A stretch of 64,000 nt of DNA. Source: Elmis aenea (Eukaryota > Arthropoda > Insecta > Coleoptera > Elmidae). Location of the stretch: the NCBI GenBank assembly GCA_947652605.1, contig OX393580.1, positions 21,534,159 to 21,598,158 on the forward strand. Reading direction: 5' to 3'. Shown piece after piece: positions 12,201-23,421 of this stretch. The position numbers and the translations under genes are program-made. The notes beneath the pieces were generated by a model. It was not told the origin of the DNA. It searched no databases and worked only from the letters and a program-made list of their open reading frames with translations. Positions within the stretch are counted from its first letter, which is position 1; every line of letters starts with the position of its first letter.

Positions 12201-13359
12201 ATAGAAATATTACAAAAAATATAATCCAGCATTAAAAAAAACACATGAAAATATAACTATTCTGATCATAAAATATAAAATGATATAACGTAAAAATATT
12301 ATCAAACTATTAACAATATTTTTTACTTTAAACTTTTCTTAAAAAATAAGCTCGTAGAAAACATAATTTATTTAAACTGTTGTTTCCTAATTGCGACTTA
12401 ATTTTTGTAGAAAACGATCCAGCCGCGGAAAAAGCTTTTTCGGATTCTACACTTGTTGGTCAAGTAGTGATTAAACAATCATTTGCCATTTGTATATATT
12501 TCCCCCTATTTTTTCTCCTTGAAAATACGTCAATTCTTTTTGATTATTTGATTTGAAAAATATTGTAAAATTACCGGAATTACCGGTAAAAAAATTTGCA
12601 AATTACCGGTAAAATTTGAAGAGCGTTTTTTGCGGTTTACCGGTATTACAATCCCTAGTGCATAATGTTATAGTTTAATATGATATTAACCGATTGTAAA
12701 TAAGACTTTACCTCCAAACAGAATAAATTACGATAACAAATAAAATTTATTTAAAATATGGCGATTACAGCCATAATTTTAAGTCGCCTTACCAAAACTT
12801 TTCCAACAACTTGACGTATTCTTCAGCAATTAATTTTGAAAATAAGTAAATGTAAAAAAACCGACAAAATTTTACAGTTACTTAGTGTTTAACATAGATT
12901 TAAATTCTTATAAATTTGGCAATAACATAACTTTTAATACTAAGCCATAGATACTTGAAAGTAATTACACTAATTATAGCTAAATTACTATCTATCAACC
13001 AATGTGCTCAGCTAGAACTTTAAACACTACCTTTAAACGATTAATTAATTAATATAATTGATATATTTACTAAAATTACACTATGTATATGTTTTCTAGA
13101 CACTAAACTAAATTTTAAAAAATTGTTTCAGGTTGGAGTGGGAGTTGGTTTAATATGGAACTCAAGGTACAACGTAAACGACATCCGAGAAAGATGCCTT
13201 GCAAATAAAGTGAATAATTTTACAGTTATTGGCATATTTTTAGTTACTGTAGTGAATGTGTTCGTTTCGGCATTTGGAGTTGCAAATAATCCGAGCATAG
13301 TAGTACCAGTAGTGCCTGTAATACCATCAGCACCTTTGGCTGTTGCACCCTCAACGTAG
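9237..13359 (+). CDS. Ninjurin family membrane protein with long N-terminal extension
   Basis: Two exons, 9237-10028 and 13132-13359, join in frame (CAA|GTGAGT and TTTCAG|GTTGG, phase 0) to give 339 aa. Residues 1-212 are low complexity, rich in Pro, Asn and Gly, and have no signal peptide. The ninjurin core starts near residue 216: KKTLAQGMMDLALFSANANQ, an amphipathic region, then hydrophobic helix 1 (about 249-275, spanning the splice junction, ending in LIWNSRYN) and helix 2 (about 289-312). Family knowledge: ninjurins are small plasma-membrane proteins; vertebrate NINJ1 oligomerises through this region to rupture membranes in lytic death, and insect members act in adhesion and stress responses. 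A second ATG (MNRRSP) lies 11 codons downstream and could also be used. The 3.1-kb intron carries a hAT. Poly-A signals are likely after 13950 (TTTTAATAAATATG) and 14220. Confidence 0.9.
11003..12657 (-). mobile_element. hAT element with transposase remnant in the ninjurin intron
   Basis: It is flanked by the exact 8-bp target duplication GTGCATAA (10995-11002 and 12658-12665). The ends are TAGGGAT and ATCCCTA, with several subterminal TTACCGGTAA motifs. On the minus strand around 12310-12450 the frame reads PTSVESEKAFSAAGSF then TKIKSQLGNNSLNKL, matching the C-terminal dimerisation region of hAT transposases. The rest of the transposase is missing. A TA-flanked foldback (11411-12188) is nested inside. 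Defective. Confidence 0.85.
11411..12188. mobile_element. TA-flanked foldback with CCGGGTGTCACAC ends, nested in the hAT
   Basis: The left end CCGGGTGTCACACGTTCATG is mirrored at 12188 and TA abuts both sides. The arms of about 165 bp include GGGCTTTTTGAGCCGTTGCA and a CCGGTTTCGCCGG mini-palindrome. There is no transposase frame. It is younger than the hAT that contains it. Confidence 0.75.
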
Positions 13360-14266
13360 CCGCAAAAAAAAGATACCAAGGAGACTGACTAAGGCAGCAC
13401 TATCATTTTTTTAAAGGGAAATTATGGAACTGATGTATTTTAATTTATAATGAAATTAGAACAGCGGATTTTTAAAAAGCTGCGTTACACAACCCCTCTT
13501 CTGCCGCTCTCTAGACAGTGCTGTGGTTTTAGTTAGAAACGTCGTCGACACAGACAACACTTTACTTTAGTTTTTTTGTAGCTAGCCTGTTTTTTTGGTT
13601 TAGTTTAATTGTCTGGGCAATTTTATCTATGTATTTCAACATCAAATTGTTTCTTTTACATATTTCGAAGTGGTTGCATAATTATAGCTTGTTACAGACA
13701 CCTGATTTCTTTGTGTGATAGTTATTTTGACATTATTTTAATGTTTTATACACCAAACTTTTTTTTACATTGAGTTATTAACAACTCTGAGAAGCAATGC
13801 TGCATTATGTGATATTTCCACCAATTTTGTTTGTAATTGTAGATGTAACACTACATGATTTTGATTACATTTTATAACTACATGATTTAGCTGTTTCCTC
13901 ATTTTAAACATAGTATGTTTGTCTAACCTAGTAGTAAAGTTTAATTTTTAATAAATATGTAGTCTAGCTGTTACCACATAAGGTATAATATTTCATTCCA
14001 TACAATGGCAGTTTATCACGTGTGTGTTCCGTCCTGTGTGACAAGGGCAATTATGTAAAATAACCGCTTTTATAATTTTTTTTTTGCACAAGTTTAACGC
14101 AGTTAATGCAGATGTTTGTATGTACATAATAAATCGTTTAATTATTGTATTTCCTCATACGTAAATATGTAGATACAATTATGGAAAATATCTCAGATGT
14201 AGTTGTTGGTTTAATATGTATTAACGAGAAGAGATAATAAAATATGTAATCAAAAAAGTGTTTGTT
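13360..14266. other. Ninjurin 3' UTR and downstream DNA
   Basis: No further reading frame follows the TAG at 13357-13359. AT-rich sequence includes AATAAA-type signals near 13950 and ATAATAAAATATG near 14235, either of which could end the ninjurin transcript. Confidence 0.4.
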
Positions 14267-14274
14267 AATTATTG

Positions 14275-15503
14275 TAGGGTGACCAGAATTCGCTATGCCC
14301 AAAGCAGAAAACTTTGTTTCAAAATAACTAAAGATTAAAGATCATAACCAAGATATTATTAAAATAATAATATACAGGGTGATTCAGTTTAACTGTCGCA
14401 CCCCTATAACTTTGTTATTTTAAGAGGAGACCCCTATAAACCTTGTATTTTTGTAAATCGAGGAAAATTCTCAATCGAAAGATGTTCAAATGTTTTTTTA
14501 CGATGAAATATGTCAGACCGGCGATTGTCAACTTTTTTTAATGAAAAACAGTATACTTGTTTTTATTGATTCTGATAAAGAATTAAATTCTAAATCCGAT
14601 AGTGTATTAAAAAAATAACCATACAGAGGAAAATTTTTGAGAAAAATAAGTTTAGAAGTTATTTATTATTTTTCACAAAATCGTGTTTAACTAAACAAAA
14701 CACTATTGCCGTAGTAATTGACATTTTATAACTTGTCTAATTATGTTTTATTATTTTTCAACGAAAAATCATTATTTCGTAAGCATTAAATTGAAGCGCC
14801 TTAAATACCTACACACTCACAGAAGCAAATTGGCAGAAGGTCCATTTTCAGTTAAATGCTCAACAAAAGAACAATTTTTCGTCGGAAAATAATAAAACTG
14901 TCAATTAGGTACTACAGCGACTTTGTTTTGTTTAGTTAAATACGATTTTGTAAAAAATAATAAATAACTTTAACACTTATTTTTTTCAAAAAGTTTCCTG
15001 TGTATGCTTATTTTTCTTATTGTACTATCGAATTTAGAATTTAATTCTATATCAGAGTCAATAAAAAAAAGTATACAATGATTTGTCAAAAAAAAATGAC
15101 AATCGCCAGTCTGACATATTTCATGGTAGAAAAAACATATGTACGTCATTTGGTAAAATATCAAGGTTTATAGAGGGTTTTCTTTTAAATAAACAAAGTT
15201 ATAGGGGTGCAACAGTCAAACTGACTCACCCTGTATGCTAAACGTAATCTGTAATTAGATTTTTTTTCAACAGTATAATAAGAAAATAAAGGTAATACAG
15301 AAAAAAGGCCAGTTAAAATTTGATAAAACATTTGATATTTTGCATTGCAATTTTTATTGAATGTAATGAGTTTTATATTTTTATTTTTATTGGAAAAATA
15401 TAAAGTAGGACATTTATGCTTTTTATCTTGAAGAGGTAGGACAGAGGACAAAAGGTTTAATTGTAGGACATGTCCTCCCAAAGTAGGACGGTTGGTCACC
15501 CTA
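14275..15503. mobile_element. hAT-type non-autonomous element with nested foldback
   Basis: It is bounded by the exact 8-bp repeat AATTATTG (14267-14274 and 15504-15511). The ends TAGGGTGACCA and TGGTCACCCTA are inverted. TAGGGTGACC-type ends and 8-bp duplications are characteristic of hAT elements. No transposase frame is seen. Its interior is largely a TA-flanked foldback (14375-15233). Confidence 0.8.
14375..15233. mobile_element. TA-flanked foldback, family C
   Basis: The left end CAGGGTGATTCAGTTTAACT and the right end (mirror, ending CACCCTG) both abut TA. Next to them, CACCCCTATAACTTTG and its mirror are conserved. The arms of roughly 350-400 bp meet near 14800. No coding capacity was seen. 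Confidence 0.75.
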
Positions 15504-15511
15504 AATTATTG

Positions 15512-17368
15512 GGCAATTAGTGTGGCTTTTTTTCCATTTTAGGTTTCATTAGTTACTTTTGTTACCCAAAGTAACGTTTAAATATCAAAAGTATGTGTGT
15601 ATTTACAAACTGTGAACGCTAATGTAGCAAGAAATTGTTTTTTGCACATTTTGCAGTATAGAAAATAGTTTTTTGGGAAGGAATATCAAGTTACATGAAG
15701 CAGATGGTCAAAAGATACAAACTTACCATTTTTAAAGTCTTCAATACAGATTTCACGTACCTTATTTTCAAGTTTTAGGAGCAGAAGTGGCTTAAATTCG
15801 GAATTTTTCCAAATTTTGGACAACTCTTTCCCGCTTTAACAACACTTTAAGTTTTAGTAACACTTTGACGTTTAAATAAACACAAGAACTCACGGATTTG
15901 GCTAACAGTAAAAAAAAAACTCAGATCTTTTTAGCACTTAAACGTAAATTTGCTTTACAACGCGTAAAAAAAAACAAAATAAGGGAATCATGCAGTCTCG
16001 TGCATAAACTAAAACCTGGATTTCGAAGCGTGCGGAATTTCAAGTAAAGTTGCTTGGCGTGTTTTTTTTTGTGATGCGTTATCGTGATCTACATTTCTTA
16101 ACTCATTGTTAAAAAATTGTAAAAACACGTGTCAAAATAGCTTGTAAAATGCTAAGATAATTTGTTGATAATTTTGAGCATTTTTGAATATACAGTGTGT
16201 GTGCAAATTTAAGCAATGGGGCATGCAGAAGTCAAAAAGTGGCCAGGGGCCGGGTCACTTCTATAAAATTCATGTTTCCTTTTTTGTTATACCTACTCCT
16301 AATATTTTTCGTTACAAATTTAGATTAATTACACTAAAATGATACTTATTCCATTGTTATTTTTGTAAAATATTCATATGGACGCTCCTTAAATGCATAT
16401 AAATATCATAAACAACACCCACTGAAATTGAAGGTAAAATAAAACACAATAATTTTCCAATGGCAAGTAACTTAAAATGATGTTTTAAATCGATTTGTTG
16501 TTTTTGCAAAGTGATTAAGTTACAATGCGTTAATTTTTAGTAGGTATTACCATGTATTACGCAATGTTATGTTGTTTTGTGATTAATTTTTAGAATTCGC
16601 GACACATCTGTGTAGTTTAAAGCTAATAATAAATGCAAATGAAGTAACATTGGAATGCGTTTGTATTTGTCATCAAAGGAAATGCCGAACTTTATACAGA
16701 GCGTTATTATTTAAGTCAAGTGTTTTATTATAATTGATAGGTTTGTTTAAAAAATCATAAATTTTGGATTGTTGTATGGTACCTACATGATAAAAGATAT
16801 ACCAAAAAATGTAAAATGCGTATGAAGTTATAATTTAACTTGCATAAAAGTGTAAATAGGAAATATGACCTTCAAAATTGTCTTTGTTAAACATTTATTA
16901 GGCGTTTGATTACATGTCGACGAATTTAAAAAAAAAAATGGACCAAACATTGAAAACGATGGAACTTACTTAACAAAATGGTGTAAATTTTAAAGATTAG
17001 TATGTACGAGCGTACCAAATAATGATGTAAATTAGTTTAAAGTTGCTAAAAAAATATATTCAAAATATTTAAGCCTCAATAATTCACAAAAACTTTATCG
17101 AAAAATTAAGCTTGATAAAATAAGTGAAGAAAAACAAAAATATTGGTAGTTCCTCTACTAAATCGCCTTAATTTGAAAAGTAAAAAAAATGTATGGAACA
17201 TCTAATGCTTACAAAAAATTTATTCAATGGTTTTATTATTTTAACAACGGTAAGCTAAATTAATAAATGCCAAAAAGTTAAACACAATTGAGTCAAAACC
17301 ATTTTATTTTAAATTTTAAGCATGCACTGATAATAGTTTTTAAAAATACTTTAAACTTAAACACTTTA
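15512..17368. other. Intergenic AT-rich stretch
   Basis: No supported gene. On the minus strand at 15733-15840 about 34 codons stay open and end in a donor-like AATG|GTAAGT; this is too little to call an exon and is listed in the findings. The rest shows only homopolymer runs. Confidence 0.4.
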
Positions 17369-18031
17369 GGTGCGTTCGGGACGCACGCTCCCAGATTGGA
17401 GTGGATTGGACAGGATTGGAGTGAGATTGTAATCACGTGGTCTCAGAGCCTCCAAGAGTAAATCTTGTGCGTTCGGGACGTATAAGTGCAGAAAATCAGC
17501 GGATATTTCAAATATAAGGTAACCTCACTATTTTGTTGTAGACCGGTCTAGTTGGTCTAATCAGACATCATTGTACGTAAAACAAGGATCAAATTGTATT
17601 GCTTCGAATTTGTTAGATTATTTGGTTATAAAATTGATGTAAAATGTCATGATATGAAACCATTTCTTCCCAAAATTTTGTTTTAATAATAGGGAATTAC
17701 ATCGAAAGTTAATTACTGTCCACAAGAAATTGTTGTTAACTAATGCAACACAATAACACGAAGCCTGGATGTTAACTGTATCTTATTCTTATGCTGTACC
17801 TGGCAATTCAAAGAATTCAAACGTAGACAATCCGTAATGCGCATGTCTTCTTTCGCGAGCTCAGTTTGCCCCAGCTTCAGAGGTGGTGCAAATTAGAGTA
17901 GATTTATTTACTCCACGTATGCAGTCCCGAACGCCCTTCGGAGCGATCTTTTTTACTCCAAAGTCGCGTCCCGAACGCTGTGGAGCAAAAAGAGCAAATA
18001 AAGCAAAAAGAGCGTACGTCCCGAACGCACC
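17369..18031. mobile_element. Unclassified DNA element with GGTGCGTTCGGGACG ends
   Basis: Inverted ends GGTGCGTTCGGGACGCACGC at 17369 and the near-mirror ending at 18031. The core GTTCGGGACG or its complement (or close variants) recurs about six times (near 17374, 17469, 17926, 17970 and 18017), as expected of multiple transposase-binding sites. Flanks (TTA and TTT) do not give a clean target duplication. It lies about 380 bp upstream of the VPS37A start. Confidence 0.55.
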
Positions 18032-18411
18032 TTTTTTAGATAAATTTATCAATTTTAAGAGGGGAATCCTTAAAATTTTCAGAATATGAGAATGCCCTTT
18101 GCTGCACTAATAACTTACCCAAACAAAATCTTTTAATTCCATTACTATAAAATTATTTGCAATTAATACCGTCGCATCTAGATTCTTAATAACAGCAATA
18201 CGTAATCTCTTAATAACGAAATTATTCAGATGAAACTGGTAAGAGGAGGTTGGGTCAGATACAAATTATACCCACTGCTATTTTGCCTGATGGTTTGTAG
18301 GTTTTTTATACATACTTATTGTGACAACCCGTAAGGGTGACATGTCAACATACCTAACCAAATTTTTTTAACATAAAACATTATCTTGAAATTCTCTTTT
18401 GTATTTATGTA

Positions 18412-20998
18412 ATGTTATCCAGGATTTATCGTACCGAACCTGAGATTCGTAAAAGACAGATCAATACATTAATGGTATTCAATGACAAGTGAGTAATAAT
18501 TAATTTTAATTAATTAATTAATTTGCCCTGATTATTTTTTCTTCAGCGTAACAGCTGTGCAAGAAGGCTCCGAATACAGCATATCTTTTAATGCGGGTGG
18601 TAATGAACTGTGCTTGCATGTATTATTGACCAACGAATTTCCCAACGATAAGCCTATTTTGAAAATAAGTCCACCGGTAGCACACCATTGGGTCGGCCCT
18701 GAAGGGGAAATTACCTCAGCACCAGGACTGCTTAACGTAAGTTATTTAATATAAAATGTATTTGTGACAATCCTAAGAATTTCCAAAGCTTTGTCTTGAT
18801 ATAGTGATATGTGTGGGACTAATTTTTATTTGCAGTTTACAGTTCATTCAGACCTAGGAAGAGTTGTCCAGGCAATCATAAGGGAATTTGAGCGTACTCC
18901 ACCACCATTAGCATCTGAACAGTCAGGCAGCAATATAACGTCCCCCACAATACCAATCCGAGGTAAATATTAACTACTTATCATAGAAACATGCACGACA
19001 ACACTTAGCAAGTCCACTAATTCAATTATCACATTACACATATAGATGTAAACAAACTGGAAAGCAAAACATGCACTTACACAAAGAAACCATAAATTTT
19101 TAATACTTAAGTTTATATGTATATAACATTGCATAAAAAAACTCAACGAAGTTTTCTTTGGAATAACAAAATTTTACAACTTGCTGTGTTTCAGAAAAAT
19201 AAAAATAGTTACTAAAAGAAATAAAACATTAAGGCAGTGGTTTCCAACCTTTTTGTCCCTCCGACCCCCTTTTTCATAAAAAAAATTTTTGCGCCCCCCT
19301 CACTTTTCGTAACAATCTAATTTCATAAATACTGTCCTGATATAACAATTAGTTAATTGGCTACAAAACAAAATACCATAATATTCTGTATAAATAAAGT
19401 TCTTTTTGTTTGTTTATATTTAAAAATGATATTTTGCTAACAGCTGCGCGCCCCCTTGCAATAGTCTCGCGCCCCCCAAGGGGGGCGCGCCCCACAGGTT
19501 GGAAACCACTGCATTAAGAGCAACTCATCTTTCATACCAATGGTCTCTAGTTTTATAAAAAATGCTTCCAATGTAAAAATTTTATATTTCAGATTCAGAT
19601 GCAATGGGTAGAGCAAGTCCGAGTTATTCATTAAGTTTTGCTGGTATGCAAAGCTTTTCTCCTCCAGTACATTCGGTTTTATCATCTATTCCCCTATCAG
19701 TAGCATTCCCAGAACTAAATAATTTATCTTTGGAGGAGTTACATTTTTTAAACGAGTGTGTCGAACGTCAGGATGAATTTTTAGAGAATCTTCCGCAAAC
19801 AAAGGATATGAACAAAGCCATAGATGATCTTATTGTACAAATCGAAGAATTAGCAGGTAAAATAAAAATATATTTGCCTCAGAGCTGGGCAATTGCTTGA
19901 ATGCTTACTACTTGCAATAATTTTTTAAGCACTTTTAATGCTTCGAGCACAATGCTTGGAGGACTTTCCAAAACAGATGCTCGATGCTTAGAGCACCAAG
20001 CACTTTCATGAACACTTGCTACTTATTAAGCACTTTAGAAAGACAGTGCTTAATAAGCATTTTTTAAATTTATATATGCTTACTGCATAGTATTTAATCC
20101 TTAACGTATGCTACAAGACTGTTTAAATTTTAAATTTCTCTTAAGCATTTCCAAAATGCTCAATGCTTGCTGCTTAATTTTTTTAAGCACTCTGGTCAGT
20201 GCTTGATGCTTTTCAGCATTTTTAAAAACCAAAGTACTTACTGCTTAATTAGATCAAGAAGCACTTACACAAGTGCTCGGTGCTTTAAGCACTTAGGGTC
20301 AGTGCTTTGCCCAGCTCTGATTGCCTTGAATTACACCAGTTTATAAAGATAGTCATTTTTTTTTATTAGAGTGCTTAAAAGTTTGTTTAAAATTGCTTTT
20401 ATTATTAACTGTGTTTTAAATTTATAATTTGGTGATAATCCTAATTTTTTTGTCCTTTAAATGAGTGCTTGTATTCTTAAGTGTAATGAGCTTATATTCT
20501 ACCATTTGTTGTAGATTCCAATTTATCGAAACAATCCCGACTGCAGGAATTAAAACGAGATGTGGACTTTAAAATGGAAGAAGTTACCAAATTAGCTTTT
20601 GAAAATGAAAGACTGAACGTTACTTACCAAACTTTATCAGAAAGATATTCACCTAGAAATATTAAAGTAAGTATTAAAGAGATTTGTAAAAAACTTCAAA
20701 AATTAACTTTAATAATTTTGCGTTGGCCCAAAAAACTTCAAAAATATTAAAAAAATTTAGAAACAATATTTTACATATATTTCATTGTAATTTGTATTTT
20801 TAGGAACAATTAAGACTGTCTGCGCAAAAGGCTGATGTCGACAGTGAGAAAATAGCCGATACATTCCTAAAAGGTGAAATTGATGTAGATAAATTTGTAA
20901 ATATGTACATTCAATCGAGAACTCTTAGTCAGACTAGAAAAACGAAAGAAGAAAAACTCTCCCAGCAGCTGGAAAATTTGGAAAAAGCCGGCTTTTAA
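18412..20998 (+). CDS. Vps37A: VPS37A, ESCRT-I subunit
   Basis: Six exons: 18412-18488, 18547-18736, 18836-18962, 19593-19856, 20515-20666 and 20804-20998. They join in frame to 334 aa. The protein starts MLSRIYRTEPEIRKRQIN, followed by a UEV-like region (about 25-135), a Ser/Pro linker, and the Mod(r) domain (about 175-334) with a long helical coiled-coil stretch from LSLEELHFLNECVER to the C-terminus EKAGF. Family knowledge: VPS37 binds TSG101/VPS23, VPS28 and MVB12 in ESCRT-I, which sorts ubiquitinated cargo at endosomes and takes part in autophagosome closure. The start is well supported because the YRTEPEIRKRQI block sits at the start of family members. An upstream noncoding exon is possible. 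A poly-A signal AATAAA lies at 21165-21170. Introns 3 and 4 each contain a hAT-type MITE. Confidence 0.93.
19235..19511. mobile_element. hAT-type MITE in VPS37A intron 3
   Basis: Inverted ends CAGTGGTTTCCAACC and GGTTGGAAACCACTG. The flanking repeat is CATTAAGG/CATTAAGA (7 of 8 bases). Subterminal C-runs of the type GCGCCCCCC are also mirrored. There is no coding capacity. Confidence 0.8.
19880..20319. mobile_element. hAT-type MITE made of reiterated AAGCACTT/TGCTT motifs, VPS37A intron 4
   Basis: Ends are CAGAGCTGGGCAA and TTGCCCAGCTCTG. The flanking TTTGCCT/ATTGCCT resembles a degraded target duplication. The whole interior repeats short AGCACTT, TGCTTAA and AATGCTT units in both orientations. 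No reading frame. Confidence 0.7.
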
Positions 20999-21282
20999 TA
21001 ATCTTCGTTAGGTTAATATTCTAATTTTACACAAATTGTGATTATTTATGTTATTATTTTTGTGAATTGTATAGTAATTGTAAAAGAAATGCTGTTTTAA
21101 AGATAATTTATTTTATTTAATTTTTACTTGTGGTTTGTTGTGAAAGTTCCTTATTTTAATAGCAAATAAAACACGTAATACTTATATTTTATCTATTATT
21201 ACAAAAAATACACATTTTACTTCAAGGACATGAATATTAATCCTTGAAATTCAGTTATAATCCAAAAATTTTCAATTATAAT

Positions 21283-22276
21283 TTAACCCTTAAGTAGTGA
21301 GGTGAAATATGAGTTACGTTAGTAGTGACGTGCGGTCACTGTGACCGCGCAGTTTTTACTGTTGCAAAAAATTGAAAAAGAATGTATTTTGTCCTATAAT
21401 TCAACAATAGTGTTTGTTTGGGTATTTTTCAATGTTTATTGATAAAAAAGACAATGTTTAGTATGAAGCCTTATTATAAAATTAATAAACTGAACACAGT
21501 GTACCTAATAATAACGCATTTTGCGTAAGTCAGCGGACTATATGAATTATACAAAAAAAGAAAACTCGAAACCAAAATTTTTATGACTAAAGTGTAACTA
21601 AAGGGACCATACTAAACTTATAAATATAAAAAACTATTTAAAAAAATTAAATCATAAAAACCGCAAGTCTTAAAATTTTACAATTTTCCATTACAGTTTT
21701 TAGATATTTTCTTAGCACACCAGACAATTTGAATCGAGTTTTTTCATAGAAGTCTTTTCATTTCTAGTTGTTTCTGCTTCTTCGTTTCCTAAACTGGATA
21801 TAGCTTGTCAATAATAGTTTCTGTTTCTTCCGTATCTTCCTCACCTGTATCTGATTGCATAGATCATGTATCATGTTCGAATTTCTTCATAAACGTCACT
21901 TACACTGCTGTCTTCATCGCTAATATTGTCTTGAGTTACCTCAAACCATTTCGATAGAGTTAATTCAAATTTGGATTGTTTAAACGAACTCTTTTCGAAG
22001 GTCCTGCCTTCTCAGACATGTTTTTTGCCTTTTAGCGCCTGCATGCAAAAAGTTACACTAACGGTGAGGTGCGGTCACTGTGACCGCAAATAAACTTTAT
22101 AATTTTTTTTCGAAACAACGACAACTCTCGATTTTTGTATGCTAGTCACGGACTAATTGTGAAGTAGTTTGAAGGTACCTAGACGGGGAGGGATGTACAC
22201 ATGACGAATTAGCTGTAGTATTAGATTGAAATTACCGTGCGGTCACCATGACCGCACCTCACTACTTAAGGGTTAA
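21283..22276 (-). mobile_element. Decayed piggyBac-like element
   Basis: TTAA at both ends (21283-21286 and 22273-22276). Inverted ends CCCTTAAGTAGTGAGGTG and CACCTCACTACTTAAGGG. Three subterminal palindromes of the form GCGGTCACTGTGACCGC lie at about 21333, 22072 and 22236. On the minus strand from 22020, a start MSEKAGPSKRVRLNNPN runs into stops; an acidic stretch (DNISDEDSSVSD) follows in another frame, and SNCLVC remains near 21725. TTAA targets and an acidic N-terminus are piggyBac traits. The catalytic core is absent. Confidence 0.75.
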
Positions 22277-23421
22277 TACAATCAACAATCATGTAAAACA
22301 TTTAAGTCAGTTTGTACTGATCTGCACATCGGTGACGATCATCGAAGACAATTAAATTGAAATTTAGAGCTTATAGCTTATTAAACCAGAAAACTTAACA
22401 TTTAAGGCTTTTAAACATAGACATAGACTAAATTTATTATTGTCAATTGATATTTTTGCAATATACTCGATTTAAATTATATTGCACTTTAATTTGAAAA
22501 AGTAAAAAAATATAACCTCAAAATTTATTAGTCGTTTACCTGCAAATATCTTATCATAATTAGATGTTCAAGTTTTGCAATGTATGTTCCACACATTTAA
22601 AATGCGTTATATGTTATAATAACTGAAAGATTAAGGTAAAATTTAATTACAAACTTACACTCTAATCATGAATATCCAACGTACACTGTAAATAAAAGCA
22701 ATGTTTTAAATGAATTGACTTTTAAGAAAATGTTTGTAAATTACAGGAGTATTAAAAATAAAACATTGTTTTACAGTTTAGTTGTGTTTTAAAGGAATAA
22801 AATAAGGTGAAAACCTTGTTTTTTGTAAACGTTTTTGCTTCAAATAACCACTATTATTTGTAATAATTAACTGGGAGTTAATGACCGTTTAATTAATATA
22901 CAGAAAATTTTTTGAATTCACAACTGAATGTAATTTGAGTTGAATAGATTATATACAAAAATTGATTTACTTTAAAAAAGCATAAACAAGAGTTGCTCCA
23001 CTTTAAAAATATTTACGTTTATTTAGCTTAATTAATTTAACGACCATTACAATAGTAATGGGCGTTAAAAATAAAAACGCATTTAAAATGAATAAATTTA
23101 TTGCATACCAATATAAAAAGGCAATAATATACTACATACACTAAAAACTAAGTAATAGTCTAATAAAAAATGTGATAAAATAAAGTAAACACACATCAAA
23201 TAAACTAAGTACAATACTACAAAACATTGGAGCATATCGTCAAAGACATTGATACATTATTTTAATTAAAACTTAAAAGAGACGAATTTTAAAAACTAAT
23301 TCAGCTCTTGTCTCAATGACCTTTCATTAATTTTACTAAAATATACATTGCGAAACTACAAGTACAAATAACTTAAAGCACTGAAATACAAACCTCAGAC
23401 ATAAAACTAGTATAATTATAA
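22277..23421. other. Intergenic DNA and probable 3' UTR of the reductase gene
   Basis: No reading frame of note. TTTATT (AATAAA on the minus strand) near 23097-23102 is a possible poly-A signal for the reductase transcript. Confidence 0.4.

Noticed and set aside
15185..15499. 104-aa minus-strand frame
   Set aside because: It lies within the hAT at 14275-15503 and reads its terminal repeat; no transposase similarity was recognised.
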